Source of the DNA: Thermoflexus sp042408815
GTDB lineage: Bacteria; Chloroflexota; Anaerolineae; Thermoflexales; Thermoflexaceae
Direction of reading: 5' to 3'
Length of the DNA: 64,000 nt
NCBI RefSeq assembly: GCF_042408815.1
Contig: NZ_JBHOQR010000023.1
Span: 75,399 to 139,398 of the forward strand
Of this stretch, positions 9,006 through 18,639 are shown in pieces. Position numbers and translations under genes: made by a program. How positions within the stretch are numbered: the stretch's first letter is position 1; every line of letters begins with the position of its first letter. Below the pieces are notes generated by a model. The model saw only the letters and a program-made list of their open reading frames with translations. It was not told the origin of the DNA and ran no database searches.

Positions 9006-11299
9006 GCGCGCTTATGAACATCTGGCGAAGATGGGGGACGCATCGCGAGGACTCCCGCCGGCCCTGGATGTCCGTGGTTCCCGCCCTGCTTTGGCTCACC
9101 GTCCTCTGGTGGTGGTTCGTGTGGCGATATCTGACTCCCGTGCCTGCCGATCGCCTGATGCTGGCCCTGGGAGATTTCACCCATACTTACTACGTGTTCC
9201 GTGATCTGGCCTACCGCGCTCTCCGGGCCGGCGAGTTTCCCTTTCGGTCCCTCTGCCTCTTCAGCGGCTATCCCTACCAGGCCTATCCACAGTCGGCTCT
9301 CTTCTATCCCGGGACCTGGCTGACCTTGCTGCTCTCCATGGCATCCGGAACCGCTCATGCCTCCCTCGATGGATTTCATCTGGAATCCCTGATCCATTTG
9401 TGGATCGCAGGGGCAATGGCCTATCTCCTGTTCACGCGCGAAACCGGAAGCCGGTGGGGCGGCCTGATGGGGGCGATCGCGTTCGCCTTCGGTGGCTACA
9501 TGACCGGTTACCCGATCTTACAGGTCTCTATCGTCCAGACGTCCGCCTGGACCCCATTGTTCCTGCTGGGGCTGCGGGAGCTGGCGGAGGGCCGAAGGAT
9601 CGCCGGCGCCCTTGCGGCCGGTGTGGCCGGCCTTTTCATCCTGCTGATCGGCCATCCCCAGATGATGCTCTATAGCGTCCTGTTGGGCATCGCCTATTTC
9701 ACCTTTCGCCTCTCATCCGCCGAGCGTTCCCTGCGCTGGAAGCTCGCTCTGCAGGCTGTTTGGATCGGGGCGCTGACGCTCGGCACCGCGGCGATCCAGC
9801 TTTTCCCCACCCTGGAATACTACCAGCACTCGAACCGGGTGCGCCTCCCTTTCCCGGAGTCAGGCAGCGGCTTCCCCATCCAGGATATCCTCCAGCTCCT
9901 CCAGCCCGGCTTGGTGAGCCACTGGCAGCCCCTCTATGCAGGCCTCCTCCCGCTCACCTTGGTGCTGCCCGCCCTGGCCCGGGGTGGGCGGCACGCGCGC
10001 TTCTGGGCCGGGATCGCGCTGCTCGGCCTGCTCCTCTCCTTCGGAGCCAACTTCCCCCTCTATGACGCTTTCTTCCAGCTGGTGCCCTTCTATGCCACGA
10101 CCCGCAGCCAGGAACGGCACGCCCTCTGGGTCTCTCTGGCCCTCGCTGCCCTGAGCGCCCACGGGCTGGCAGCCCTGCTGCGGGGCCTCCCCCGCGCCCG
10201 CCGCTGGATTCTCTCCGCTGGGACCCGCCTCAGCGGGGCCATGGCCTTGGCCTTCGCCCTCAGCCTGCCCGTGGTCACTTTCCTGGCCCGCCAGGGTATC
10301 GATCCCAGCGATCACCGGCGTCTGCCCCAGGAGGTGGGCCTGAGCCTCCTGTTCGCCCTGGGGACGTGGGGGTGGTGGCAGGCCCGGGCCCGAGGCTGGC
10401 GGAGCCGGCATGGACTGGCCCTGACCGCCCTGGGGCTGGTCAGCATGAACCTTGCCGCCTTCAACCGCTATCTGGATGCCGTGCCTCCAGCCCCAATCTA
10501 TCCGGATCATCCGGCCGCCGCCTGGATGGCCCCGGATCCCCATCGTCCGTTTCGGTTCTTCGACGAATATCGGCTGCCCGACCACTATGGATGCTGGGTG
10601 GGGGAAGAGGACATCCGGGGGGCCACTTCGATCCATCCCGAGCCCTATTTCCGCTTTCTGAAACAAACCCCCGAGCCGATGCAGTGGTGGCTGCTGGGGG
10701 TGCGCTACGTCATCACCTGGGGGCGGGAGCTCCCGGACATGCGCGCCCTGGGGCGCACGGCCACCCTGCTTCAAGAGATCCCCCAAGGGAACGAGGTCAC
10801 CCGCATCTACCGGCTGGATCCTCCGCTCCCCTGGGCCTGGGTGGTGCGGGCCATCCGCCCGGCGAAAACGGTGGAGGAAATGCTGGCCGCGCTCCGGGAT
10901 CCCGCCTTCCGCCCGGCGGAGGAGGCTGTGGTCCTGGGCCCTATCGAGCCGGTGAAGGCGACGGACAGGCAAGCGCCGGACGAGGTTCAGCTCCTGCGCC
11001 GGACCGCTACGGAGGTTCGCTATCGGGCGCGACTGGGCCAACCGGGGCTGCTCATCACCCGCGATCCCTGGTATCCCGGATGGACGGTGACGGTCAACGG
11101 CCACCCCGCCCCGCTGCGCCGCGCGGATGGTGTGCTGATGGCCGTGTATCTGCCAGCGGGAGAGAGCGAGGTGGTCTTCCGATTCCGGCCGACCTCGTTT
11201 TACGTCGGTGCGGGGGTCAGCGGCCTCACCGTGTTTCTCCTATGGCCGCTCACCCTCTGGAGGATGCGGCGCCGCCTTGGCCCCCCGGCGACTCCCTGA
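9002..11299 (+). CDS. YfhO-family membrane protein
   Basis: 765 residues from ATG 9002, which overlaps the stop of the upstream remnant (ATGA) and has GAGG 8 bp upstream. An open frame reaching back to 8531 belongs to the remnant and is not part of this protein. After one N-terminal helix there is a long first loop (GDFTHTYYVFRDLAYRALRAG, SGYPYQAYPQSALFYP) typical of YfhO (PF09586). About 12 more helices follow, then a C-terminal soluble domain with WYPGWTVTVNG. YfhO proteins are GT-C-like and implicated in glycosylating lipoteichoic acid or lipids in Firmicutes. The acceptor here is unknown. It lies in a run of related glycosyltransferases, all on the plus strand. Confidence 0.82.
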   Translation: MSALMNIWRRWGTHREDSRRPWMSVVPALLWLTVLWWWFVWRYLTPVPADRLMLALGDFTHTYYVFRDLAYRALRAGEFPFRSLCLFSGYPYQAYPQSALFYPGTWLTLLLSMASGTAHASLDGFHLESLIHLWIAGAMAYLLFTRETGSRWGGLMGAIAFAFGGYMTGYPILQVSIVQTSAWTPLFLLGLRELAEGRRIAGALAAGVAGLFILLIGHPQMMLYSVLLGIAYFTFRLSSAERSLRWKLALQAVWIGALTLGTAAIQLFPTLEYYQHSNRVRLPFPESGSGFPIQDILQLLQPGLVSHWQPLYAGLLPLTLVLPALARGGRHARFWAGIALLGLLLSFGANFPLYDAFFQLVPFYATTRSQERHALWVSLALAALSAHGLAALLRGLPRARRWILSAGTRLSGAMALAFALSLPVVTFLARQGIDPSDHRRLPQEVGLSLLFALGTWGWWQARARGWRSRHGLALTALGLVSMNLAAFNRYLDAVPPAPIYPDHPAAAWMAPDPHRPFRFFDEYRLPDHYGCWVGEEDIRGATSIHPEPYFRFLKQTPEPMQWWLLGVRYVITWGRELPDMRALGRTATLLQEIPQGNEVTRIYRLDPPLPWAWVVRAIRPAKTVEEMLAALRDPAFRPAEEAVVLGPIEPVKATDRQAPDEVQLLRRTATEVRYRARLGQPGLLITRDPWYPGWTVTVNGHPAPLRRADGVLMAVYLPAGESEVVFRFRPTSFYVGAGVSGLTVFLLWPLTLWRMRRRLGPPATP

Positions 11300-11312
11300 G
11301 GGGCTCCTTCCG

Positions 11313-13568
11313 ATGCGGCGCACGCCCGTTGGGATGACCGAGGTCCTCCTCCTCGTCGCCTGGGCCCTGGTCCTGGCCCTCTGGCGAGCCACCCCCGCCC
11401 ACAACGATGAGGCATATGTCCTGTGGGCGATCCGCGTCCATGACCTCCCTGGTCTCGTCGCCACCGGGCTGCGTCTGGATGGCCAGCCTCCTCTTTACCC
11501 GTTGGTCCTCTGGGGGATCCAGCATCTCCCGGTTTTCCATACGGTCCCCATGCTTTACCTCGCCAGCCTCCTTCTGGCCTTCCCATTCTACTCCCTGATG
11601 TTCCGGCTGGCCTGTTCGCTCGGCGGGAAACGGGCCGGGACGTTGCTCCTGGCCCTCCTGGCCTTCAATCCCCTCGTGGCCGGCATGATGATGTTCCTGC
11701 GCGCCTACTCCCTGACGCTGATGCTCAGTGCCCTCGCCCTCTGGCTAGCGTGGCGCACGGATCGCCATCCCACTGGGGCCCGCGGTCTGACCTGGGGGCT
11801 GGCCAGCCTCGCGCTGGTCTTCACGTTCTACTATGGGATCTTCCTGGTCGCCGCCGCCTTCCTCTGGCTCCTGCGACAACCCCGGGGAGGTCCCCGCTGG
11901 CGTGCCGCTTTGCTCGGCGCCGCGCTGCCCGGGCTAGGTGGGGCCCTGTGGGCGAGGATCGCGCTCGCCCCCGCCATCGCCATCGTGATCCGCCATCAAG
12001 GAAGCCCCGGCATCCACCCCAGCCCGCCGGAGATGATGGGGAATCTCTGGTTCACCCTCTGGAGCGGATGGGCAGCGGATGCCCGCTTGGCCATCGCGGC
12101 CGGCTGTGCGATGTTCCTCATTCTGGCATGGGCGCTGATCCCAGCGGTCCGCTGGCGGTTCCCCGTGCCAGGTTTCCCTCTCGTGACCGGGGCGCTCTCT
12201 CTCTTCGGCTTCCTGGTGGCTGGATGGCGTTACAATTTCTTCGCCGCGCGCTACGCAGTGGTCGCCCTGCCTTCCCTCCTCCTGGCCATCGCCATGATCA
12301 TCGCCCGCGCGCCCCGTCGAGGTCAGGCTGTGGCCATCGGATGGGCCGGCCTGATCGGACTGGTCGGCCTCTCGCGGATCGCCCTCGCTTATCGTATGTT
12401 GCCGGAGAACAACCCCTGGTATGCGGAGATCGCCGTAGAGCTTCTGGAGCGTGTCGCTCCCGGCGACGTGGTGATCGCCCAGGCGCCATGGCACTATCAA
12501 GCCCTGTTGATGGTTGCGCCCGACGCCCCCTGGCGGCTCTTCGATCTCCAGGAGGAGGATCGCTGGCGGAAGGCCATGCAGGACCGTCCCGTCGTCTGGT
12601 TCCTGGGGGTTCCCGCTTATCGTGGAAACTGGGAGCCTCTCGAGCGCACCATGAAGGGCTGGATTCGGGAGGAGGTTCGGGCATGGCCGCTTCCCGTCGA
12701 CGCCATCCTGATCCGGTATGTGCCGCCGATGGAGGCTCCAGAATGGCAGCCCCTCAGAGCGGTCTTCGAGGAAGGATTCATCCTGGAGGCGGTGGCCCTG
12801 GATGCTGGAGGCCCTCCCGGGATCCTGCGGGTGGGCGTGCGGATGCGGACCTTGCGCCCGATCCCACGCTCTTATACGTTCTTTGTCCATTTGCTGGATC
12901 CCGGGGGACGCTGGATAACAGGCAGCGATGCGGAGCCGCCTGTCCCTACGAACGCGATGGAGCTGGGCGTTCCGATGGTGTTCTGGCGCGCGCTGCAGGT
13001 TCCGGCATGGCTGCCGGCCGGAACTTACACGGTGACCGCCGGCGCCTATCCAACGGGGTCCGGGGGATGGCCACGCCTGCGCACCCGGGAAGGAGCGGAT
13101 ACCGTTCGGCTCGGGATCGTGCAGATGCGTCCTCGTCCTGTCCTTTCGGAAGGCCATCCGGCTGTGCGATGCGGATCCATGACGTTGAGCCGCTTTATGG
13201 TGATCCGTCTCACGGATTATCGCCAGGAAGGGCCGGATATCTTCCCAGAGCCCGGTCGTCCGGATCGCCTGTGGGTTCAGGGGAGCTGGCGTGTGGAGGC
13301 CGATCATGGCGCGCCGCCGGGGCTGATGGTGGACGCGGATGGGCGTGTTCACATCCTGAGACCCAAGGAACCGCTGGCGTGGGAGGTTCGATACCCGGTG
13401 GGCCAGATAGCAACCGGCTTCTGGGAAGGGGAGGTGGCTCCTGAACAGCGCACCCTTCGTCTGATCGTCACGTGCCCGGGCGGCCGGGCGGAGTTTCCTG
13501 CTCCGACGCTATCCCGGCAGCGCTGGCGCTGGAATTACAGCTGGATCTCCTGGAATCGGATGCCCTGA
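11313..13568 (+). CDS. Membrane glycosyltransferase, GT39-like, with beta-sandwich C-terminus
   Basis: 751 residues from ATG 11313, 13 bp after the upstream stop; the frame is open back to 11208 but that part overlaps the YfhO gene. The first loop after helix 1 reads HNDEAYVLWAIRVHD and then GQPPLYPLVLWG, the acidic pair and HPPLY-like motif of GT39. About 11 helices cover residues 10-380. The C-terminal half contains a module with SYTFFVHLLDPGGRW and LPAGTYTVTAGAYPTG, and the protein ends with a W-x-Y-x-W motif that the next paralog also has. The role is inferred: transfer of a sugar from a polyprenyl phosphate donor on the outer membrane face. The substrate cannot be read from the sequence. 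Confidence 0.75.
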   Translation: MRRTPVGMTEVLLLVAWALVLALWRATPAHNDEAYVLWAIRVHDLPGLVATGLRLDGQPPLYPLVLWGIQHLPVFHTVPMLYLASLLLAFPFYSLMFRLACSLGGKRAGTLLLALLAFNPLVAGMMMFLRAYSLTLMLSALALWLAWRTDRHPTGARGLTWGLASLALVFTFYYGIFLVAAAFLWLLRQPRGGPRWRAALLGAALPGLGGALWARIALAPAIAIVIRHQGSPGIHPSPPEMMGNLWFTLWSGWAADARLAIAAGCAMFLILAWALIPAVRWRFPVPGFPLVTGALSLFGFLVAGWRYNFFAARYAVVALPSLLLAIAMIIARAPRRGQAVAIGWAGLIGLVGLSRIALAYRMLPENNPWYAEIAVELLERVAPGDVVIAQAPWHYQALLMVAPDAPWRLFDLQEEDRWRKAMQDRPVVWFLGVPAYRGNWEPLERTMKGWIREEVRAWPLPVDAILIRYVPPMEAPEWQPLRAVFEEGFILEAVALDAGGPPGILRVGVRMRTLRPIPRSYTFFVHLLDPGGRWITGSDAEPPVPTNAMELGVPMVFWRALQVPAWLPAGTYTVTAGAYPTGSGGWPRLRTREGADTVRLGIVQMRPRPVLSEGHPAVRCGSMTLSRFMVIRLTDYRQEGPDIFPEPGRPDRLWVQGSWRVEADHGAPPGLMVDADGRVHILRPKEPLAWEVRYPVGQIATGFWEGEVAPEQRTLRLIVTCPGGRAEFPAPTLSRQRWRWNYSWISWNRMP

Positions 13569-13597
13569 TCTGCATCAGCGAGGGGAGGCTGAATGCG

Positions 13598-15787
13598 GTG
13601 AAAGATCGAATCGCCTTCGTTGTCCTGCTGGCCGTCTGGCTGACCTTCTGGGTGACGCTGGTCGTGATGCCGTGGGATCTGAGGCTATTCGATGAGCAGC
13701 ACGTGCTCTGGCAAGTCAGCACCTACAGCTGGGGGGAGGTGGCCCGCAACCTAATGCGGGACAGCCACCCGCCGCTCTATTACTGGCTGGTCAAGGGCTG
13801 GCGGGAGCTGGGTGGCTTCGATCACCCATGGGCGTATCGGTTCTTCTCGATCTGCCTGGGATTGCCGGCCCTCCCCCTGGCTTTCCAGGTCGGGCGCCAG
13901 TGGGGAGGACGCCGGCTGGGCCTGGCGCTGGTGGCCGGGTTGATGCTGAACCCTTTCTATCTGTTCCTGCTGGTCATGATTCGCATGTATGGGCTGGTGG
14001 TAGCTCTAGGGGGGTTGTCGATGTTCCTGTGGGCTCGCCTGTTGCGGCAGCCCACGACTTCCCGATGGCTCGCTTGGGCTTTGGCCCAGGGCGCTTTGAT
14101 GTTCACCCACTACTATGGGCTGCTCCTCATCGGCGCGCAGTGGCTGGTTCTCCTGATCCGTCGCCCCTCTGGATGGCGCATGGGCGGGTTGCCCGCGCTT
14201 CCCTTTATGGTTGCCTTCGGCGTCTGGATCGCCCAGGCCTATGCGGGAAGCCTGGAAAACACCGTGCGAAACCTTTCCGCCATCCCGGTCCACCCTATGC
14301 CGTGGGAGGTGCTGGGGCATCTCTGGGCCAACCTCCTCGTTGGCCCGCTCGCCGATGGAAGGCTTGCGGGAATCCTCGCTGCGGGAGCGGGCGTGTTCAT
14401 CGGGCTTCTTCTCCCCACCCTTCGCTCATGGAAGCGAATCCGGCTGGAGCTGGTCACCGTCGCGCTGCTCCCGCTGGGGGCAGGTGCCCTAATGGCCATG
14501 CGCTGGCCTTTCTTCGCCGCTCGCTACTTCGCCATGTCGGTGATCCCCACCCTCACCCTGATCCTCTCCATCGGGCTGGGCTCCCGATGGAAAGGGATGC
14601 TTCTGATCCTGATCCTGCCCGGCATGATGGGGATCGCCAGCTTCCCGGTGCTGAATCTCCCTTTGGGCTTGGAGTCAGAGTTGGAGTTTTGGACCGCTCC
14701 GGAGCCGGTGCTGGCCCAGGCGCGCTGGCACCTCCTCTGGTCGAGTGAATCGGGTTTCCCCAGCTATGAGTGGCCGGATCCGGCGCAGCGCGCTCAGGTG
14801 GTGAGCCGCTCTCCTTCTTTCTGGTTCGTGGGGGTTGCCCTTTATCGGGCGGACTGGGAGGGCTGGCTGCGGGAGCTCCAGGCCACTCATCTGGTCGACT
14901 TCCAGGCGGAGTTCCCCCACGAAATCCCCGAATATCGAGCCGCCGTGTTCCATCTGGTCCGCAAGGCCCCGGCCGCTCGATGGATCCATCGGGATGCCTG
15001 GTGGGCCAATGGGATCCGGCTGCACGACATCGGCTGGACCCAGGAGGTGGGGGAGCCGGGCCGTTCGGTGCAATGGCACCTGCGCTTCTCTACGGACCAG
15101 CCGCTGGATCGCCGGTGGACGCTCTTCGTGCACCTGATGGATCCGGCCGGACACCTCTGGGCCAATTGGGACGCGGAGCCGGAGCTCCCAACGGATCAGT
15201 GGATACCGGGTCGGATTTACGAGGTGGGGCGCAGCCTTCTGATCCCTCGCTGGGTGCCCGCTGGACGTTATGAAGTCCGCATTGGCTGGTATGAGACGGG
15301 GACGGCGGGGTTCCCAAGGCTTCCCTTGCGGGAGGGCCAGGGGGATACGCTTTCTATTGGGGAAGTGGAGGTCCTGCCTCAGCGGGAGCCTCCGCGATTC
15401 GGCATGCGAACCGTCCCCCCTGTGGAGCTGAATCCCCCTCAAATCTCCGTCCGATCCGGGCCGGATGGGCGCCGGGTCTGGGTTCGAATCCAGTGGCGGA
15501 GCCAGGATCCAGCCTCCCTCACCGCATGGCAGGTGGTCCTGAAGACGCCGGAAGGGCCGATCCCGTTGCGGCGTCCGTATCCGGTTCCGGAAGCGGTCGT
15601 CCGTAGCTCGGGGTGGTTGGTGGAAACCTGGGTCAGCCCGTCGCTTCGGGGAGGCCGCCCTGCCTTACGCTGGCTGGAGGTCCGCTACGCAGGGAAGCTC
15701 CTGGTCCGTCGCCCGATCTGGCTCTTCCCCCCGGATGTCCGGTGGAGCTATGACTGGCTCTTCCAGAACCGGACGGGCCTTCCATAG
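13598..15787 (+). CDS. Membrane glycosyltransferase, GT39-like, paralog of the preceding gene
   Basis: 729 residues from GTG 13598, with AGGGGAGG about 9 bp upstream. The frame is open from 13472, but that part lies inside the previous gene. The motifs are clear: LFDEQHVLWQ after helix 1, then DSHPPLYYWLVKGW, then about 11 hydrophobic helices to residue 400. An extracytoplasmic module follows (WTLFVHLMDPAGHLW, VPAGRYEVRIGWYETG), and the C-terminus carries W-x-Y-x-W as in the upstream paralog. It is the last gene of the plus-strand array; convergent speE begins its stop 131 bp later. I saw no clear terminator in that spacer. The donor is probably polyprenyl-phosphate-linked, as known for GT39. 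Confidence 0.78.
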   Translation: MKDRIAFVVLLAVWLTFWVTLVVMPWDLRLFDEQHVLWQVSTYSWGEVARNLMRDSHPPLYYWLVKGWRELGGFDHPWAYRFFSICLGLPALPLAFQVGRQWGGRRLGLALVAGLMLNPFYLFLLVMIRMYGLVVALGGLSMFLWARLLRQPTTSRWLAWALAQGALMFTHYYGLLLIGAQWLVLLIRRPSGWRMGGLPALPFMVAFGVWIAQAYAGSLENTVRNLSAIPVHPMPWEVLGHLWANLLVGPLADGRLAGILAAGAGVFIGLLLPTLRSWKRIRLELVTVALLPLGAGALMAMRWPFFAARYFAMSVIPTLTLILSIGLGSRWKGMLLILILPGMMGIASFPVLNLPLGLESELEFWTAPEPVLAQARWHLLWSSESGFPSYEWPDPAQRAQVVSRSPSFWFVGVALYRADWEGWLRELQATHLVDFQAEFPHEIPEYRAAVFHLVRKAPAARWIHRDAWWANGIRLHDIGWTQEVGEPGRSVQWHLRFSTDQPLDRRWTLFVHLMDPAGHLWANWDAEPELPTDQWIPGRIYEVGRSLLIPRWVPAGRYEVRIGWYETGTAGFPRLPLREGQGDTLSIGEVEVLPQREPPRFGMRTVPPVELNPPQISVRSGPDGRRVWVRIQWRSQDPASLTAWQVVLKTPEGPIPLRRPYPVPEAVVRSSGWLVETWVSPSLRGGRPALRWLEVRYAGKLLVRRPIWLFPPDVRWSYDWLFQNRTGLP

Positions 15788-15918
15788 AGCCCCTGAATCT
15801 CCGCACAGGGTTGTCCAGCCAGGATCCCTCGCGCGATTGGGCTCCCTATAGTCACGGGACAGAGCCTTCGACTTGCGAGCCCGCCTGGCCTCCCATCGGG
15901 AAGGTGATCCCTGTTCGA

Positions 15919-16803
15919 TCAGAAGGTCCCTTTGAGTTCCTCCAGGCGGTCCATGAAGGCAGGAGGGGCGAAAAGCCAGCTATGGTAGTCTGGGTCATAG
16001 TAGCGTCCCCGGAAGGGATGAGGATTGCGCACGACCCGCGGATCCAGCCCCTTGGAGCAGATGATGAAACTCCACCAATTGCACGGATACGTGGAATAGG
16101 GCATGGGAAGGGTCTCCACATACCGGAAGAGCTGGCCCAGCGCCTTCCGCACCATAGGCGCCTCATAGCCCAGGTATCCTTCCCGGAACAGGGACTCGGA
16201 AAGGTGCAAGGCCAGCATTCCCTCATCCGGGAGATGCTCCGCACACAGTCGAAAGAACTCAGGATCGAACAGGCTGCGGGCCAGCTCCGCCAGGGGGTCA
16301 TTGGAGTCCAGCAGGATCACATCGTAGGCCTCCGGCTGTTCCTCCAGGAATGCGCGCCCGTTGCCGATGATCAAGCGGACCCGCGGATCATCGAAAGAGG
16401 AGGCGAACTCCGGCATATGCCGGCGGCACAGCTCCACCACCTGGCCGTCCACTTCCACCACGGTCACTTCTTCCACCGTGGGATATCGCAGGACCTCCCG
16501 GGCTACCCCACCGTCCCCCCCGCCGATCACCAGCACCCGGCGCGGGTTCGGATGGGCCATCATCGCCGGATGGACGAGAGACTCGTGGTAGAAGAACTCG
16601 TCCCGCTGGGTGAACTGAATCACGCCATCCAGGACCAGCGCCTTGCCCCAGTTCTCGAGTTCCAGGATGGCAATTTCCTGCAGGGCGCTCCGCTCATGAG
16701 CCAGCACCCGCCGGACCTGATAGACAGCCGTGATCGTGCTTTCCTCGGCGAAGGTCAATCGCATCCCTTCGAAGGGATCTTCGGCCAGCGCTCCCTGGGC
16801 CAT
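15919..16803 (-). CDS. speE: Polyamine aminopropyltransferase (spermidine synthase)
   Basis: 294 residues, the usual length. Start ATG 16803 has GGGAGGATGGAGA upstream; the open frame beyond it runs through the tRNA gene and is not coding. The enzyme moves the aminopropyl group of decarboxylated SAM to putrescine or a longer polyamine in the cytoplasm. The N-terminal beta domain is followed by the Rossmann nucleotide motif GGGDGG (residues 94-99), and the catalytic aspartate segment DSNDP is at 166-170. Thermophiles often use this family for long polyamines; acceptor specificity is not readable here. It lies downstream of the tRNA-Lys terminator, so it probably has its own promoter in the 130 bp before the start. 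Confidence 0.93.
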   Translation of the reverse strand: MAQGALAEDPFEGMRLTFAEESTITAVYQVRRVLAHERSALQEIAILELENWGKALVLDGVIQFTQRDEFFYHESLVHPAMMAHPNPRRVLVIGGGDGGVAREVLRYPTVEEVTVVEVDGQVVELCRRHMPEFASSFDDPRVRLIIGNGRAFLEEQPEAYDVILLDSNDPLAELARSLFDPEFFRLCAEHLPDEGMLALHLSESLFREGYLGYEAPMVRKALGQLFRYVETLPMPYSTYPCNWWSFIICSKGLDPRVVRNPHPFRGRYYDPDYHSWLFAPPAFMDRLEELKGTF

Positions 16804-16931
16804 TCTCCATCCTCCCGATCGGTGTTGGGATGGGTCTTGTGCTTCCCGGATCATTTCCAGGGGATAGCCGGCTGCTTTTTCAGGCCGGCCCTTCAGGTTC
16901 CCTAATCCGTTCACCCTAAGGATGGAAAAGC

Positions 16932-16968
16932 AAAAAGCCTTCCGCGATGAGCCCATCGCAGAAGGCTT
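16932..16968 (-). terminator. Rho-independent terminator of tRNA-Lys
   Basis: On the minus strand, starting 9 bp after the tRNA 3' end, arms 16968-16954 and 16949-16935 pair over about 15 bp with one mismatch and a short loop. They are followed directly by a T-run (16936-16932) and further T-rich sequence. It separates the tRNA transcript from speE. Confidence 0.85.
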
Positions 16969-16976
16969 CCTTGAAG

Positions 16977-17049
16977 TGAGGCGGGTGGGACTCGAACCCA
17001 CAACCGTCGGCTTAAAAGGCCGCTGCTCTGCCGGTTGAGCTACCGCCCC
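16977..17049 (-). tRNA. tRNA-Lys(TTT)
   Basis: 73 nt cloverleaf. The acceptor stem is GGGGCGG with CCGCCTC (one G-T pair), the D arm is GCTC/GAGC, the anticodon loop is CTTTTAA with anticodon TTT, and the T arm is GTGGG-TTCGAGT-CCCAC. The discriminator base is A. The 3' CCA is not encoded and must be added. The closing pair of the anticodon stem is a G-A mismatch. The gene has its own promoter and terminator. Confidence 0.95.
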
Positions 17050-17062
17050 ATGCCACCATTTC

Positions 17063-17092
17063 ATTCTAACCGGCATGGCAGGGGGTTGTCAA
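17063..17092 (-). promoter_or_regulatory. Sigma-70 type promoter for tRNA-Lys
   Basis: Minus strand: TTGACA (17092-17087), an 18 bp spacer and TAGAAT (17068-17063). The predicted start is a few bases upstream of the tRNA 5' end at 17049. Confidence 0.75.
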
Positions 17093-17220
17093 ACGCCCCC
17101 AATGGGAGGGTGCATCCCAGCGTCCATAGCGAACTTTCGTCCGGCCATGGCTGCAACCTCCTTACGCTGAGATTGGAGCCAAGCATGCGCCTTCTCCGAA
17201 CTATGCCCCAGGAATTGGCA

Positions 17221-18534
17221 TTAGGCTGTAGAGGAGGACGCCGGCAGGTCCGGAAGGCGGATCCGGATGGAAGCGGCGTGGGCGTGGAGCCCCTCCACCT
17301 CTGCCAGCGTAGTGATCACCGGGGCCAGATGGCGCAAACCCTCCTCGGTCAGGGCCTCCACCTCGATCTTCTTTACGAAGGTGTCCACGGAAACCGAAGA
17401 GGCCGCGCGGGCCCAGCCGCCGGTCGGCAGGGTGTTGTTGGTGCCGGTGGCGTAATCCCCCGCCGCCACGGCGGACCAAGGGCCAAGGAACACGGATCCC
17501 GCATGGCGAATGGCTGGGAGGATCGCCCAGGGATCCCGGGTGTAGATGGCCAGATGCTCTGGCGCGTAAGCGTTGCAGACCTCGATGGCCGTCTCCATAT
17601 CCGCGGTCACGATCAGCCCCCCATAGGTTTCCAGTGCCTGGCGGGCGATGGCCCATCGCGGGAGTAGAGGGCCCTGCTGCTCGATCTCGCGCCGCACGGC
17701 ATGGGCCAGCGCCTCCACCGGCGTCACCAGAAGACAGGAGGTATGGGGATCGTGCTCGGCTTGGGCCAGCAGCTCCGCCGCCACCCAATCCGGGCGCGCC
17801 GTCTCATCGGCCAGGACGATCACTTCCGTGGGGCCGGCCAGCATATCGATGGCCACTTCCCCCATCAACAGGGCTTTGGCCGCCAGCACGTAAAGGTTCC
17901 CGGGCCCCACGATCTTATCCACCCGGGGGATCGTCTCCGTGCCGTAGGCCATGGCGGCAATGGCGGCCACCCCGCCCACTAGGAAGAAATCGGTCACTCC
18001 GGCGGCGTGGGCAGCGGCCAGCACCGCAGGGTGACGCCCGGCGGGCGGGGTGCAGGCGACGATCCGGCGCACTCCCGCCACGGAGGCCGGGATCCCCAGG
18101 GCATGGACGATGGTGGGATAGACGGCCCGGCCGCCTGGGACGTAGAGCCCGGCCGAATCCAGCGGGCGAACGATCTGCCCGGCGATCACCCCTGGAGCCA
18201 TCTCCATCAGCCAGATGGGGCGCTCCCGCTGGGCTTCATGGAACCGCCGGACAGCCTCCGCTTCCCGGCGCAGCGCCTCCCGGACCTCCGGGGTGAGCTC
18301 CTCCCAGACGGCGGCCATCGCCTCCGGGCTCACCCGCCAGCGTTCCGGCGGCCAGTCGATCCCATCGAAGCGCCGCAGGTAATCGACGACCGCGGCATCC
18401 CCCCGCCGCCGCACGTCCTCCAGGATCGCCTTCACGTCCGGAAGGACCTGCTGGAGATCCGCCCGGGCGCGCATCAGCAGACGCTGTCGCGTTCCCGCAT
18501 CCAGGGCTTCCCAGCGATAGATTTCGATCGGCAT
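17221..18534 (-). CDS. hisD: Histidinol dehydrogenase
   Basis: 437 residues, normal for the family. It oxidises L-histidinol twice with NAD+ to L-histidine, the last step of the pathway, using Zn2+. Visible motifs: GLYVPGGRA, VDKIVGPGN, the zinc ligands Q and H in LLAQAEHDPH, the catalytic pair in YAPEHLAIY, GTNNTLPTGG, and the C-terminal histidine region EGLHAHAASI. It is the last gene of the his block on this strand, about 105 bp after hisIE and 170 bp before the tRNA promoter region. Expression from the upstream his genes is likely. Confidence 0.97.
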   Translation of the reverse strand: MPIEIYRWEALDAGTRQRLLMRARADLQQVLPDVKAILEDVRRRGDAAVVDYLRRFDGIDWPPERWRVSPEAMAAVWEELTPEVREALRREAEAVRRFHEAQRERPIWLMEMAPGVIAGQIVRPLDSAGLYVPGGRAVYPTIVHALGIPASVAGVRRIVACTPPAGRHPAVLAAAHAAGVTDFFLVGGVAAIAAMAYGTETIPRVDKIVGPGNLYVLAAKALLMGEVAIDMLAGPTEVIVLADETARPDWVAAELLAQAEHDPHTSCLLVTPVEALAHAVRREIEQQGPLLPRWAIARQALETYGGLIVTADMETAIEVCNAYAPEHLAIYTRDPWAILPAIRHAGSVFLGPWSAVAAGDYATGTNNTLPTGGWARAASSVSVDTFVKKIEVEALTEEGLRHLAPVITTLAEVEGLHAHAASIRIRLPDLPASSSTA

Positions 18535-18639
18535 TCTTCCTCCCCTCTCGCGCGCAGCTTCTCAGAGTGATATCCGGGCCTTCCCTCCCCCGCTCGCCGC
18601 GAAGCGACGTGGGTGGGGGAGGAAGCGCCTCACGATGGG

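Noticed and set aside
13472..13597. Upstream start for the last array glycosyltransferase
   Set aside because: It would overlap the previous gene by about 100 bp, with no signal or homology; GTG 13598 has a ribosome site and precedes helix 1.
15811..16905. A 364-codon plus-strand frame
   Set aside because: It lies entirely opposite speE, which has full family motifs; GC-rich codon usage produces such antisense frames throughout the window.
17035..18570. Several plus-strand frames opposite hisD
   Set aside because: Antisense shadows of hisD; no motifs.
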